Assembly: GCF_001029105.3 (NCBI RefSeq)
Contig: NZ_CP011807.3
Span: 4,774,001 to 4,838,000 of the forward strand
Origin: Pandoraea faecigallinarum
Lineage (GTDB): Bacteria; Pseudomonadota; Gammaproteobacteria; Burkholderiales; Burkholderiaceae
Length of the DNA: 64,000 nt
Direction of reading: 5' to 3'
Shown here piece by piece: positions 19,857-29,262 of this stretch. Position numbers and translations under genes: made by a program. The notes below the pieces were generated by a model. The model saw nothing but the letters and a program-made list of their open reading frames with translations, did no database searches and was not told where the DNA came from. Position 1 is the first letter of the stretch. Every line of letters starts with the position of its first letter.

Positions 19857-20624
19857 TTAGCTGAACATGAGGGCCGTGAGCAGGAAGTCGAGGCCGAGAA
19901 CGGCCAGCGACGCCTGCACGACCGTCCGCGTCGTTGCACGCGACACGCCTTCCGGCGTCGGCTGTGCTTCGAAGCCCTGGTACAGCGCGATGAACGTGAC
20001 GGCAATGCCGAACACGATACTCTTGACGACGCCGTTCGCCACGTCGGACCATACATCCACGCCACCCTGCATCTGCGACCAGAACGCGCCGGCATCCACG
20101 CCGATCAGTTGCACGCCGACGAGGTAGCCGCCGAAGATGCCGACCGCCGAAAAAATGGCGGCGAGAATCGGCATGGCGATCACGCCCGCCCAGAAACGGG
20201 GTGCGACCACGCGCGCGATCGGATCGATCGCCATCATTTCCATCGCGGTCAGTTGCTCGCCGGCCTTCATCAGGCCGATCTCCGCGGTGAGCGAGGTGCC
20301 CGCACGTCCGGCAAACAGCAATGCCGTCACCACCGGCCCAAGCTCGCGCACGAGCGAGAGCGCCACGAGCAGACCGAGCGCTTGCTCCGAGCCGTACTTG
20401 TTGAGCGTGTAATAGCCTTGCAGGCCGAGCACGAAACCCACGAACAGGCCCGAGACGGCGATGATGACGAACGAATAATTGCCGACGAAATGGACCTGGT
20501 CGGTCACCAGACGCGGCCGGCGCAGCAACGCGCCGCTCGACGCGAGCATGTGCAGGAACATGCGCGCGCCGTAACCCAGGCGCTCGACGTGGCCGCGAAC
20601 GAAACTGCCGATGGTAGTAATCAT
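19857..20624 (-). CDS. mlaE: Phospholipid ABC transporter permease MlaE
   Basis: MlaE is the dimeric permease of the MlaFEDB transporter. The 255-residue protein has about five to six membrane segments and the family motifs FAGRAGTSLTAEIGLMKAGEQ and AMEMMAIDP in the centre. ATG 20624 overlaps the mlaF stop by 4 bp. MlaD follows 53 bp downstream. Confidence 0.96.
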   Translation of the reverse strand: MITTIGSFVRGHVERLGYGARMFLHMLASSGALLRRPRLVTDQVHFVGNYSFVIIAVSGLFVGFVLGLQGYYTLNKYGSEQALGLLVALSLVRELGPVVTALLFAGRAGTSLTAEIGLMKAGEQLTAMEMMAIDPIARVVAPRFWAGVIAMPILAAIFSAVGIFGGYLVGVQLIGVDAGAFWSQMQGGVDVWSDVANGVVKSIVFGIAVTFIALYQGFEAQPTPEGVSRATTRTVVQASLAVLGLDFLLTALMFS

Positions 20625-21439
20625 GCACGCGCTCCGATGCCGAAATCTTCCGCGAGCGGCGGCGCGGGATACTGGAATTTCACGGGGCCGTCCGGCTGGG
20701 CATCGATGAACTGACGCACGGTCGGGTCGTTCGAGGCGCGCAACACGTCGGGCGCGCCCTCGGCGGCAATGCGGCCTTCGCTGATGAAGTAGATGTAGTC
20801 GGCGATGGCGAACGTCTCCGCAACGTCGTGCGACACGATGATCGAGGTGGCGCCCAGCGCGTCGTTGAGCTTGCGAATCAGGTTCGCGGTAATGCCCATC
20901 GAGATCGGGTCCAGGCCGGTGAACGGCTCGTCGTACATCACGAGGTCCGGGTCCAGCGCGATGGTGCGCGCGAGCGCCACACGACGCGCCATGCCGCCTG
21001 AAATCTCTGCCGGCTTCATGTCGCGCGCGCCGCGCAGGCCCACGGCGTTCAGCTTCATCAGCACGAGATCGCGAATCAGTTCCTCATCGAGACGGGTGTG
21101 TTCGCGCAGCGGAAACGCCACGTTGTCGAACACCGTCATATCGGTGAAAAGCGCACCGAACTGGAACAACATGCCCATGCGCCGGCGCAGCCGGTACCAG
21201 CCGTCGCGATCAAGTGTAGAGACGTCGGTCCCGTCGAAGTCGACTTGTCCGCGACCGGCATGCACCAGACCGCCGATCAGACGCAAAACGGTCGTTTTGC
21301 CACAGCCGGAACCTCCCATGACGGCAATGACCTTGCCGCGGGGAAACCGCATATTCAACCCGGAAAGCACCAGACGCTCGCCATAACCGAAGCTGACGTC
21401 GCGCAATTCGAGCAGATTTTCCGGATTCGGGGTAGGCAC
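20621..21439 (-). CDS. mlaF: Phospholipid ABC transporter ATPase MlaF
   Basis: MlaF energises lipid movement by MlaFEDB. The 272-residue product has Walker A GGSGCGKTT, signature ISGGMARRVALAR, Walker B LVMYDEPFTGLD and switch His in VSHDVAET. The start is taken as GTG 21439, because it begins just before the conserved NLLELRDVSFGYGERLV and lies about 27 bp after a likely transcription start from the TATAAT at 21473-21478. The longer upstream open frame has no homology. First gene of the mla operon. Confidence 0.94.
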   Translation of the reverse strand: MPTPNPENLLELRDVSFGYGERLVLSGLNMRFPRGKVIAVMGGSGCGKTTVLRLIGGLVHAGRGQVDFDGTDVSTLDRDGWYRLRRRMGMLFQFGALFTDMTVFDNVAFPLREHTRLDEELIRDLVLMKLNAVGLRGARDMKPAEISGGMARRVALARTIALDPDLVMYDEPFTGLDPISMGITANLIRKLNDALGATSIIVSHDVAETFAIADYIYFISEGRIAAEGAPDVLRASNDPTVRQFIDAQPDGPVKFQYPAPPLAEDFGIGARA

Positions 21440-21472
21440 GTTTCGGGTCTTATAGTGCGGCGCAAAACGCCA

Positions 21473-21478
21473 ATTATA
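21473..21478 (-). promoter_or_regulatory. Candidate -10 box of the mla operon
   Basis: A perfect reverse-strand TATAAT stands 34 bp upstream of the mlaF GTG start. The -35 region is not recognisable. Position and sequence make it the likeliest mla promoter core. Confidence 0.4.
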
Positions 21479-21663
21479 GGGGGGTTTGCCAATCGATGCC
21501 GTCCACGGGAGGTCGGCAACAGCGAGGAGCGGCGCTGCCCGGCGCGATTTTACAGGCCTCGTACGTTTGCGCACGAAAACCTTCCCATAAGTGCAACGCC
21601 GCAAAAACCTAACGGCGGCAAGGACTTACCCCGGCTGGCGGAACGCGGGTGTTGCGCCGTTGC

Positions 21664-21669
21664 TACAAT
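21664..21669 (+). promoter_or_regulatory. Candidate -10 box of the GNAT gene
   Basis: TACAAT stands 32 bp upstream of the chosen ATG of the acetyltransferase gene, divergent from the mla promoter. No clear -35 hexamer is seen. Confidence 0.35.
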
Positions 21670-21701
21670 ACGGCGTTTTCAGCCCTTCTCCCTCGAACGG
21701 G

Positions 21702-22289
21702 ATGTCCACGCCCACCCCAACGCCGCCCCCCTTCGTTTTGCCGCAGCCTGCGGCGCGATCCGGCTTTCGGATTCGTCCGATGCGAATCGGCGACCTCCCC
21801 CAGATTCTGGCCGTCCAGGCGGTAGCGTATGGGGATGTCATGCTCGAATCGGAGGCCGCGCTCGGCTCCCGTCTGGCACTGTCGCCGGGCACATGCTGGG
21901 TAGCCGAAGACACCCCACGCGCGCGCGGTGAGGCGAGCATCGCGGGTTATCTGTTTAGCCACCCATGGCATCTCGCCGCTCCGCCGCCACTCGATACGAT
22001 ACTCGACGCGCTGCCGGAGGCGCCCGATTGCTGGTATGTGCACGACATGGCGCTTGCGCCCCGCACGCGCGGCGCGGGCGTTGCCGGACAGTTGTATGCC
22101 GCGGCGCTGACGGCGGTAACAGCGGTACCGGCACGGGGATTGCGGTCGTCCGCGCTCGTCGCGGTTCAGCAATCGCAGGGGTTCTGGGCACGCTTCGGCT
22201 ATGCGGCCGTGACCGACGTCTCGCCGCTCATCGCCGCCAAGCTGGCAGGTTACGGCGATGGTGCCGTGTTCATGACGCGTACGCTGTAA
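21702..22289 (+). CDS. GNAT-family N-acetyltransferase
   Basis: This is a 195-residue acetyl-CoA-dependent acyltransferase of unknown substrate. After a Pro/Thr-rich N terminus the GNAT core starts at FRIRPMRIGDLPQIL. Motif A is recognisable in DMALAPRTRGAGVAGQL, with the acetyl-CoA loop RTRGAGVAG, and the C-terminal half has QSQGFWARFGYA. ATG 21702 is preferred over an upstream GTG because of the TACAAT box 32 bp before it. It is transcribed alone, divergent from mlaF and convergent with thiE. Confidence 0.88.
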   Translation: MSTPTPTPPPFVLPQPAARSGFRIRPMRIGDLPQILAVQAVAYGDVMLESEAALGSRLALSPGTCWVAEDTPRARGEASIAGYLFSHPWHLAAPPPLDTILDALPEAPDCWYVHDMALAPRTRGAGVAGQLYAAALTAVTAVPARGLRSSALVAVQQSQGFWARFGYAAVTDVSPLIAAKLAGYGDGAVFMTRTL

Positions 22290-22307
22290 TCGCGCACTTC
22301 ACCCGCT

Positions 22308-23519
22308 TCACCCATGCGATGCCCGCCGGGCGAATTCCCGCTGCATGCCCTTCACCGCCGCCGCCACATCGGCAGCTTCGGTCACGGCACGCACGACCGC
22401 CGTGCAACGCACACCGGTATCGAGCACCTGAGACAGATTGCCGGCGTCGATGCCGCCGATGGCCACGAGCGGGTAATGCCGCCCGACGAGTTTCACGTAC
22501 CGCGCGAGCTTCGCCAGTCCCTGCGGCGCCGTGGCGATCACCTTGGTCGTCGTCGGAAACACCGCACCGACAGCCAGATAGCTCGGCCGGAAGTGATGCG
22601 CGGCGAGAATCTCGTAGTAACCGTGCGTGCTGATGCCCAGCCGCACGCCGCTCGCGTGCAATGTTGCGACTTCGTCGACCGAGAGCGCGGCCATGTCTTC
22701 CTGTCCCAGATGCACGCCGTACGCCCCGGCTTCGATCGCTTCGCGCCAATGGTCGTTGATGAACCATGCGCTGTCGCGGGTGACCCGGCGGCCCGCCGCC
22801 ACCGTCCGTGCAATTTCGGCGCGCAAGTCGGCATGGGCGGGGTCCTTGATCCGCAATTGCACCGTGCCGACCTGAAGATCGGCCATGCGCTCGCACCACG
22901 CCGCGCTCGGCAGCACCGGGTATAGACCGAGCCGCGCCGGACATGCTTCGAAGGGACCGGGGGACGGCACCTGTCCGAGCACCGTGGGGAACGTCTCCAG
23001 CACGGTCGGCCATGCGCCAAGCGCCTCGGCGTCTTCGACATGGGCGTGGCTGCCGTCGGTGCGCCACGCGCGCGCGAGGACCAGCGCGTCATGCGGCGCG
23101 AAGCCGCAATCCAGAAACGCGGCAAGCGCGGGGAAGAAGGCCGGATCGTCCACGCCTGCAACGCGATAGACGCCGTCTGCCGTGTAGAGCGTATCGTGCA
23201 CCTGCCCTGACGGCAGCACGCTGGTACATAGCACGACGGCGCCGCTCGCACGCAGAGCGTCACGCTGCACGGCCGCGACCGTCCCGAGTCCGTGCGCCGG
23301 CACCAGCGGCCACCAGACGAAATCGCCCTGGCCCGCGCCGGCGGGCGTCTTCGCGTGCAGCCGCCATTGCGGCGCCGTGTCACGGGCAGGAACGGAGGGC
23401 CACGGTGCGAGCCGCGCCCGTATCTCGTCGGCCGCCTGCTGCCATGCGTTGGCAAGGGGTTCGTCGGCGGGCACGCACCGGACGTGCGAAAGCCCGGCAG
23501 CGCCGGCGTGCGTCGTCAT
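22308..23519 (-). CDS. thiE: Thiamine phosphate synthase ThiE with degenerate ThiD-like N-terminal domain
   Basis: ThiE couples HMP-PP and the thiazole phosphate to make thiamine monophosphate. At 403 residues the protein is nearly twice the usual ThiE length (about 210). The C-terminal half (about residues 210-395) is a complete ThiE barrel with TVQLRIKD, FINDHWREAIEAGAYGVHLGQ, VGAVFPTTTK and AIGGID. The N-terminal half resembles a degraded HMP-P kinase (ThiD/ribokinase fold), for example PSGQVHDTLYTADGVYRVAG and FFPALAAFLDCGFAPHDALVLARA, but I see no intact anion-hole/catalytic motif. ATG 23519 has a moderate AAGGA site. It is the last gene of thiOSGE. Confidence 0.9.
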   Translation of the reverse strand: MTTHAGAAGLSHVRCVPADEPLANAWQQAADEIRARLAPWPSVPARDTAPQWRLHAKTPAGAGQGDFVWWPLVPAHGLGTVAAVQRDALRASGAVVLCTSVLPSGQVHDTLYTADGVYRVAGVDDPAFFPALAAFLDCGFAPHDALVLARAWRTDGSHAHVEDAEALGAWPTVLETFPTVLGQVPSPGPFEACPARLGLYPVLPSAAWCERMADLQVGTVQLRIKDPAHADLRAEIARTVAAGRRVTRDSAWFINDHWREAIEAGAYGVHLGQEDMAALSVDEVATLHASGVRLGISTHGYYEILAAHHFRPSYLAVGAVFPTTTKVIATAPQGLAKLARYVKLVGRHYPLVAIGGIDAGNLSQVLDTGVRCTAVVRAVTEAADVAAAVKGMQREFARRASHG

Positions 23520-23665
23520 GAGGATCCTTGTTGAACCGGCGGCGCGCCTGCGTTGGCGCGCTCGCCTCGATGAGTGGACGGGTGGGCCCGGGCCCTGATC
23601 CACCGGCAAACGGCCCGTCATCGATCGGTAATTCGGGCCTGGAATCGTCTGCGATGGGTTTGCGC

Positions 23666-24511
23666 CTATGCGCCCGTCTGATGCCAGAACGGCACGCCAA
23701 CGACGGGCGTGCTGGCTTCGGCGCTCTCGCGCTCGGCCATCGGACCGGCGAGCCACGCGGCGCGGCCGGCTTTGATCGCCGCCGCAAATGCCCCCGCCAT
23801 CTCCACCGGTTGTGCGGCAAGAGCGACAGCAGTATTGAGCAGCACACCATCGTAGCCCCATTCCATCACCTGACAGGCATGCGAGGGCAGACCGAGTCCG
23901 GCGTCGACAATGAGCGGCGTGTCCGGCAAACGGTCGCGCAGCAGCCGCAATCCGTACGGATTGATCACGCCCTTGCCGGTGCCGATCGGCGCGCCCCACG
24001 GCATGAGCGCCTGACAGCCGGCATCGAGCAAACGACGGCACAGCACCAGATCTTCCGTGCAGTACGGCAGCACCTTGAAGCCGTCGCGAATCAATTGCTC
24101 GGCCGCCGTCACCAGACCGAACGGGTCGGGCTGGAGAGTGTAATCGTCACCGATGAGTTCAAGCTTGATCCAGTCGGTCTCGAAGACTTCACGCGCCATT
24201 TGCGCCGTCGTCACCGCCTCCTGCACCGAATGGCAGCCCGCCGTGTTGGGCAATACCGGCACCGCGAGACGACGCAGCGTCTCCCAGAAATGCCCTTCGG
24301 ACGCCTGCGCGCCGGTGCCCGACAACTGGCGGCGCAATGCCACCGTCACCATGCCGGGACGCGCCGCATCGATGGAGTCGTTGAGCGCCTGAAGCGACGG
24401 ATAACGCGCCGTGCCGAGCAAGAAGCGGCTGCCGAAGCGGGTGTCGTAAAGCGTGAGCGCGTCGCGCGTGCTGCTGGCGGCCACGTTGTTCGTTTCCGTG
24501 AATGCGTTCAT
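23666..24511 (-). CDS. thiG: Thiazole synthase ThiG
   Basis: ThiG forms the thiazole phosphate ring from DXP, dehydroglycine and ThiS-thiocarboxylate. The 281-residue TIM barrel starts at ATG 24511, with a GGAGG site about 6 bp upstream. The Schiff-base lysine is in [11 protein letters not shown], and phosphate-binding segments read [12 protein letters not shown] and [11 protein letters not shown]. It is somewhat longer than usual at both ends. It lies just after thiS, and its sulfur donor and glycine oxidase are encoded upstream in the same operon. Confidence 0.96.
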   Translation of the reverse strand: MNAFTETNNVAASSTRDALTLYDTRFGSRFLLGTARYPSLQALNDSIDAARPGMVTVALRRQLSGTGAQASEGHFWETLRRLAVPVLPNTAGCHSVQEAVTTAQMAREVFETDWIKLELIGDDYTLQPDPFGLVTAAEQLIRDGFKVLPYCTEDLVLCRRLLDAGCQALMPWGAPIGTGKGVINPYGLRLLRDRLPDTPLIVDAGLGLPSHACQVMEWGYDGVLLNTAVALAAQPVEMAGAFAAAIKAGRAAWLAGPMAERESAEASTPVVGVPFWHQTGA

Positions 24512-24512
24512 T

Positions 24513-24710
24513 TCAGCCTCCGGCCACCGGTTGCACGACATCGATCTTGTCGCCCTGCGCGAGCCTGCGCTCGGCATATTGCGTCTTGGGCACGAATTGC
24601 CCGTTGATCGCCGCTGCAAAAGGCGGCTTGGCGCCGAAGGCGGCGAGCGCCTCGGCCAGCGTCGCCGTCTCGGCCACGCTCAGTGTCTGTTGATTGATAT
24701 GGATGTCCAT
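24513..24710 (-). CDS. thiS: Sulfur carrier protein ThiS
   Basis: ThiS is a 65-residue ubiquitin-like protein whose C-terminal glycine is adenylated and thiocarboxylated to donate sulfur for the thiazole ring. The required GG terminus is present (VQPVAGG), and the beta-grasp pattern MDIHINQQ...TLAEAL is clear. ATG 24710 is the start. The stop is one base from the thiG start, so the two are coupled. The ThiF/MoeB activator is not in this window. Confidence 0.94.
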   Translation of the reverse strand: MDIHINQQTLSVAETATLAEALAAFGAKPPFAAAINGQFVPKTQYAERRLAQGDKIDVVQPVAGG

Positions 24711-24726
24711 CGCGTACCGCTTCCTC

Positions 24727-25860
24727 TCAAGCCTGACGGAACAGATCCGGCCAGGGCCGGCTCGCTCGCCACGTCTCCCAGTCGAACGCATCCCGTGTTG
24801 CGTCCGTCGTTTGCATCAATGCCTGCGCCAGTGCGCATGCTTCGCCCGTCACCGCCGGGGCGAGCAGGTAGCCGTGACGGTACAGGCCGTTCACGCGCAG
24901 CAGCCGCGCCCCGTCCCATTGCACGCGCGGCAGATGGTCGGGCAGCGCCGGGCGGCAGTTGACGTTCAGCTCGACGATGCGCGCCTCGCCGAACGCCGGA
25001 TTCAGCGAATGCGCCGCGGAGAGCAGTTCGAGCGCGGAGCGCACCGTCATCGGCGACATATCCTCGGATTCGAGTTCGGTCGCGCCGATCACGTACAGAT
25101 CGTTTTCCTTGGGCGCGATGTAGATCGGGTAGCGCGGATGCAGCAATCGCACCGGCCGGCGCAACCCGATGCCCGGCGCGTGAATGCGCACCACTTCGCC
25201 GCGCACGCCGCGCAATTGCGTGAGCACTTCGCGCGCCCCGAGTCCGCGGCAGTCGACGACCAGACCGGCATCCGGATACTGTCCCTCGGCGATCTGCGTA
25301 TTCCAGTGCAACCCGGCCCCCGCCGCTGCGAGACCGGCCGCCAGCGCCCGCAGCAACTGACGGTTATCCAGCTGCCCTTCGTTGGGCAACAACCACCCCT
25401 CCTGGAAACGCCCGGCGAGCGCCGGTTCGACGTCTGCCAGCCGGGGGCCGGCAATTCGCTCGACGCCTGCGCGCAATAACTCGGGCGGCGCGTTCGCGCG
25501 CATGCGCCGGTCGAACATGACGGCTTCGGCCCGGTCGGGCTGATGCCACACGACCAGCGTGCCATTGCGCTGGAAAAAGACATGCTCGGGAAGACCGTCG
25601 ATCAGACCGGGCCAGCGCTCAAGGCCGACCGCCCCCATTTCGACGATGCTCGGCTCGGCCACGGCCGCCTCGGCCAGCGGTGCGAGCATGGCGGCCGCCA
25701 CCCAGCCGGCCGCGGACGATCCGTCGGCATCGCCCCGTTCGTAAAGCGCCACGCTCGCCCCGGCGCGGACCAGTTGCCATGCAAGCAGCCGGCCGGAAAG
25801 CCCGCCACCGAGCACGGCAACGTCCGGACGTGAAGTGGCGTGGGAAGGTGTCGCGCTCAT
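24727..25860 (-). CDS. thiO: Glycine oxidase ThiO
   Basis: ThiO is an FAD-dependent amine oxidase (DAO family) that makes dehydroglycine for ThiG. The 377-residue product has an N-terminal dinucleotide fold AVLGGGLSGRLLAWQL with the ribose-binding acidic residue in ALYERGD. The DAO C-terminal region follows (YIAPKENDLYVIGATE; VNGLYRHGYLLAP). ATG 25860 is chosen, but neither it nor an upstream GTG at 25899 has a good Shine-Dalgarno, which leaves room for riboswitch control of initiation. First gene behind the TPP riboswitch. Confidence 0.93.
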   Translation of the reverse strand: MSATPSHATSRPDVAVLGGGLSGRLLAWQLVRAGASVALYERGDADGSSAAGWVAAAMLAPLAEAAVAEPSIVEMGAVGLERWPGLIDGLPEHVFFQRNGTLVVWHQPDRAEAVMFDRRMRANAPPELLRAGVERIAGPRLADVEPALAGRFQEGWLLPNEGQLDNRQLLRALAAGLAAAGAGLHWNTQIAEGQYPDAGLVVDCRGLGAREVLTQLRGVRGEVVRIHAPGIGLRRPVRLLHPRYPIYIAPKENDLYVIGATELESEDMSPMTVRSALELLSAAHSLNPAFGEARIVELNVNCRPALPDHLPRVQWDGARLLRVNGLYRHGYLLAPAVTGEACALAQALMQTTDATRDAFDWETWRASRPWPDLFRQA

Positions 25861-25929
25861 ACGCGCGCGGGCGCACGAGCCGTGGCGGCACGCTGGCACT
25901 CAGGGAAATTTGCGGGATGTCGCGCAACG

Positions 25930-25976
25930 CAACGCATGGAGTCCTTTCCTCATGAAAGCAAAAGGACGAAACGGTG
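25930..25976 (-). promoter_or_regulatory. Possible expression platform of the TPP riboswitch
   Basis: Downstream of the aptamer, the reverse strand can fold GTCCTTT with AAAGGAC around an inner CTTTC/GAAAG helix. A small GGTGT/ACACC hairpin precedes it. No uninterrupted T tract follows, so the off-state may work by translation or Rho rather than an intrinsic terminator. Fold assignment is by eye. Confidence 0.35.
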
Positions 25977-26004
25977 TTGGACACCTTACCCCACTGGAGG
26001 AGTC

Positions 26005-26075
26005 GGAAACTTCCCACGCCGGTATTACCCGGGTCGGGTGCAAAGGGTCTCTCTCAGCCCCGTGAACTCGCTGAC
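26005..26075 (-). ncRNA. TPP (THI-box) riboswitch upstream of thiOSGE
   Basis: The reverse strand carries the universally conserved TPP aptamer blocks in order: GGGGCTGAGAGA, then ACCCTTTG, then CGACCCGGGTAATACCGG, then CGTGGGAA closing the P1 helix. TPP binding is expected to switch off thiamine synthesis genes downstream. The gene after it is thiO, as expected. This is a direct sequence match to the consensus. Confidence 0.95.
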
Positions 26076-26079
26076 GTGA

Positions 26080-26103
26080 CTACGTCGCTACGTCGCTACG
26101 TCG
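26080..26103. repeat. Three tandem 8-bp repeats (CTACGTCG) in the thi leader
   Basis: CTACGTCG is repeated three times without interruption between the thi promoter and the riboswitch aptamer. Transcribed from the promoter at 26135-26164, it would lie in the 5' leader. It may be simple slippage; no function is claimed. Confidence 0.75.
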
Positions 26104-26134
26104 GTTACGGAGCACCCCTGTTTCGCCCGAGGTC

Positions 26135-26164
26135 ATTACAACATAGATGCCGACGCCCGTGCAA
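26135..26164 (-). promoter_or_regulatory. Sigma70-type promoter of the thi operon
   Basis: On the reverse strand, -35 TTGCAC (26159-26164) and -10 TGTAAT (26135-26140) are separated by 18 bp. Transcription would start near 26128, about 50 bp before the TPP aptamer. The rest of the 26165-26360 gap shows nothing recognisable. Confidence 0.5.
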
Positions 26165-26360
26165 GCTGGCTTTCCGGGCGATTGCACGCGCTTGGCGTCT
26201 CGTTTTTTGACGAATGCCCTGGGCCTTGTAACGGTCCGTAAACTGAAAGCCGCCCGCGGCATGCGCTTCGCGCCCGAAATCGTGCAACGCACCATCGGGA
26301 ACCGCTGTCCAATGTGTCAATAAGAACGTTGCTCCACCGCGGCCGCGCCGCCCGACGATC

Positions 26361-28154
26361 ATGGCCCACCCGCCGATGTCCCCCGCACCCTCCGACCCCG
26401 CTCCCGGCGGTCGCGGCAGCCTCGCCACCACGCCCCCGCCCGGACCGCCGAAGCCTCCCACGGCGTGGCAGCTGATCCGGCCGTACTGGGTCTCGGAAAA
26501 GCGCTGGAAAGGGCGCCGCCTGCTCGCACTCGTCATCGCGCTCAACCTTGCGATCGTGTTCATCAACGTGCGTCTGAACGCGTGGAATACCGCCTTCTAT
26601 GATGCCCTCGACAAACGGAACTGGCCGGTCTTCAAATCCTCTCTCGTCGAATTCGCGGTGCTGGCGTTCAGCTTCATCATCATTGCGACCTTCCGCACGT
26701 ACTTTCGCCAGATGCTCGAAATCCGCTGGCGGCAGTGGATCACCGACGCCACCCTGGCGAAGTGGTTCGCCCATCAGGCGTTCTACCGCATCGAGCGCGA
26801 TCATCTTGCGGACAACCCCGACCAGCGCATTTCCGAAGACATCCGCTCGCTCGTCAATTCGTCGCTCGCGCTTTCGCTCGATCTGTTGACGACGGTGGTC
26901 TCGCTGTTCTCCTTCATCACCATCCTGTGGACGATTTCGGGCGCGTTGTCGTTCGCGCTCGACGGTATGAACATCACCATTGCGGGCTACATGGTGTGGG
27001 TCGCGGCGCTGTATGCCATCGTCGGCTCGTTTTTCATCTTCAAGGTCGGCCGCCCGCTTGTCGGTCTGAGCTATCGTCAGCAGCAGGTGGAAGCCGACTT
27101 CCGTTTCCTGCTGGTGCGACTGCGCGAATCCGCCGAACAGGTCGCGCTCTATCGCGGCGAAAGGGCGGAGTGGTCGCGCCTGCAAGTGGCCTTCGGCGCG
27201 GTGCGCGAGAACTGGTGGCAGATCATGGTCGTGACGAAGCGCCTGATCTTCGCGAACTCGATCTATGCGCAGATTGCCATCGTCTTCCCGATCATGGCCG
27301 CCGCCCCGCGCTACTTCGCAGGCGCCTTCACCCTGGGCGTGCTCATGCGGATCATCGACGCCTTCGGGCAGGTGAGCGACGGTTTCTCCTGGTTCGTGAA
27401 CAGCTTTCAGACGCTGGCCGACTGGAAGGCGACGATCAACCGTCTGCGCGAATTCGCCCGCGTGATCGAGCACACCCCGCACGAGGGCGGGATTTCCGTG
27501 ACACGCACGAGCGACACACCCGCCTACATGGCTGCCGACCTGCAACTGTCGCTGCCCGATGGCACGCCTCTGGCCGTGGCCGGATCGTTTGCCTTCGCGC
27601 CCGGTTCGCGCTGGCTTGTGCGAGGTCGTTCCGGTTCCGGCAAGAGCACCATGCTGCGAGCGCTCGCCGGATTGTGGCCATTCGGCAGCGGACGCATCGA
27701 AGTCCCCGCCAACGCCCGCGTGCTGTTCCTCTCGCAGCAAAGCTATCTGCCTATCGACACGCTCAAGGCCGCGCTTGCATTCCCGTCGCCGCCCGACGCC
27801 TTCACCGACGCCGCGTGCCGCGACGCCCTGAACGCCGTGAGTCTGTCGCAGTACGGCGACGACCTGTCGACCCACGCGCACTGGGCACGGCGCCTGTCGG
27901 GAGGCGAGCAACAGCGGCTTGCCGCCGCTCGCGCACTGCTGCAAAAGCCGGACTATCTGTTCCTCGACGAAGCGACCAGTGCACTCGACGTCGAAACCGA
28001 AGAGGCGGTGTACGAAGCGCTGCACGCGCGGCTGCCAGGCACCGCCATCGTCAGCGTGGCGCATCGCGAAACGCTCGGACGTTTCCATCAACACACGATG
28101 ACCCTGCCGGTCATGAGCGATGTTCTGCCGTCGCCGATGGCAGGCGCAGTATGA
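26361..28154 (+). CDS. SbmA/YddA-type ABC transporter, fused membrane and ATPase domains
   Basis: This is a 597-residue half-transporter. A Pro-rich N-terminal tail is followed by a SbmA/BacA-like membrane domain (residues about 35-330, about six helices, motif NAWNTAFYDALDKRNW). A C-terminal ATPase domain has Walker A GRSGSGKST (about residue 420), signature LSGGEQQR (about 511) and Walker B LFLDEATSALD (about 532). This domain order matches YddA and Rv1819c-type transporters, which in some bacteria import peptides or cobalamin. Substrate is unknown here. The start ATG 26361 is not backed by a strong site. Confidence 0.9.
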   Translation: MAHPPMSPAPSDPAPGGRGSLATTPPPGPPKPPTAWQLIRPYWVSEKRWKGRRLLALVIALNLAIVFINVRLNAWNTAFYDALDKRNWPVFKSSLVEFAVLAFSFIIIATFRTYFRQMLEIRWRQWITDATLAKWFAHQAFYRIERDHLADNPDQRISEDIRSLVNSSLALSLDLLTTVVSLFSFITILWTISGALSFALDGMNITIAGYMVWVAALYAIVGSFFIFKVGRPLVGLSYRQQQVEADFRFLLVRLRESAEQVALYRGERAEWSRLQVAFGAVRENWWQIMVVTKRLIFANSIYAQIAIVFPIMAAAPRYFAGAFTLGVLMRIIDAFGQVSDGFSWFVNSFQTLADWKATINRLREFARVIEHTPHEGGISVTRTSDTPAYMAADLQLSLPDGTPLAVAGSFAFAPGSRWLVRGRSGSGKSTMLRALAGLWPFGSGRIEVPANARVLFLSQQSYLPIDTLKAALAFPSPPDAFTDAACRDALNAVSLSQYGDDLSTHAHWARRLSGGEQQRLAAARALLQKPDYLFLDEATSALDVETEEAVYEALHARLPGTAIVSVAHRETLGRFHQHTMTLPVMSDVLPSPMAGAV

Positions 28155-28300
28155 GCACACCGGCGGCGTTGCAGCATCGGGACGGCGCATTCTCACGCCC
28201 CGATTCCTTCACTTCATAAATAATATTGACGCCTCTGGTCCGGCGCGCGGCGCGTTTGGCATAATCACGGGCACCCCTTCAAGCGCTATCCGGGCTCATC

Positions 28301-29119
<819 letters not shown>

Positions 29120-29262
29120 GCCACGGCAAGCGCCAAAATCGATCGCCCGGCCGTTCGTTTCCCGAGTCAGACGTGGACTCCCGCATCGATGCCATGCATT
29201 GAACGACAACAACCACACGTCACATACATAACGACAAGCACACGATCCACCGAGGAGTCTTC

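Noticed and set aside
26080..26295. Short reverse frame upstream of the TPP riboswitch
   Set aside because: It covers the promoter and leader region of the thi operon and shows no homology.
26136..28196. 686-codon reverse frame opposite the SbmA/YddA-like transporter
   Set aside because: The plus-strand frame has complete Walker motifs; the reverse frame is Arg/Glu/His-rich shadow sequence.
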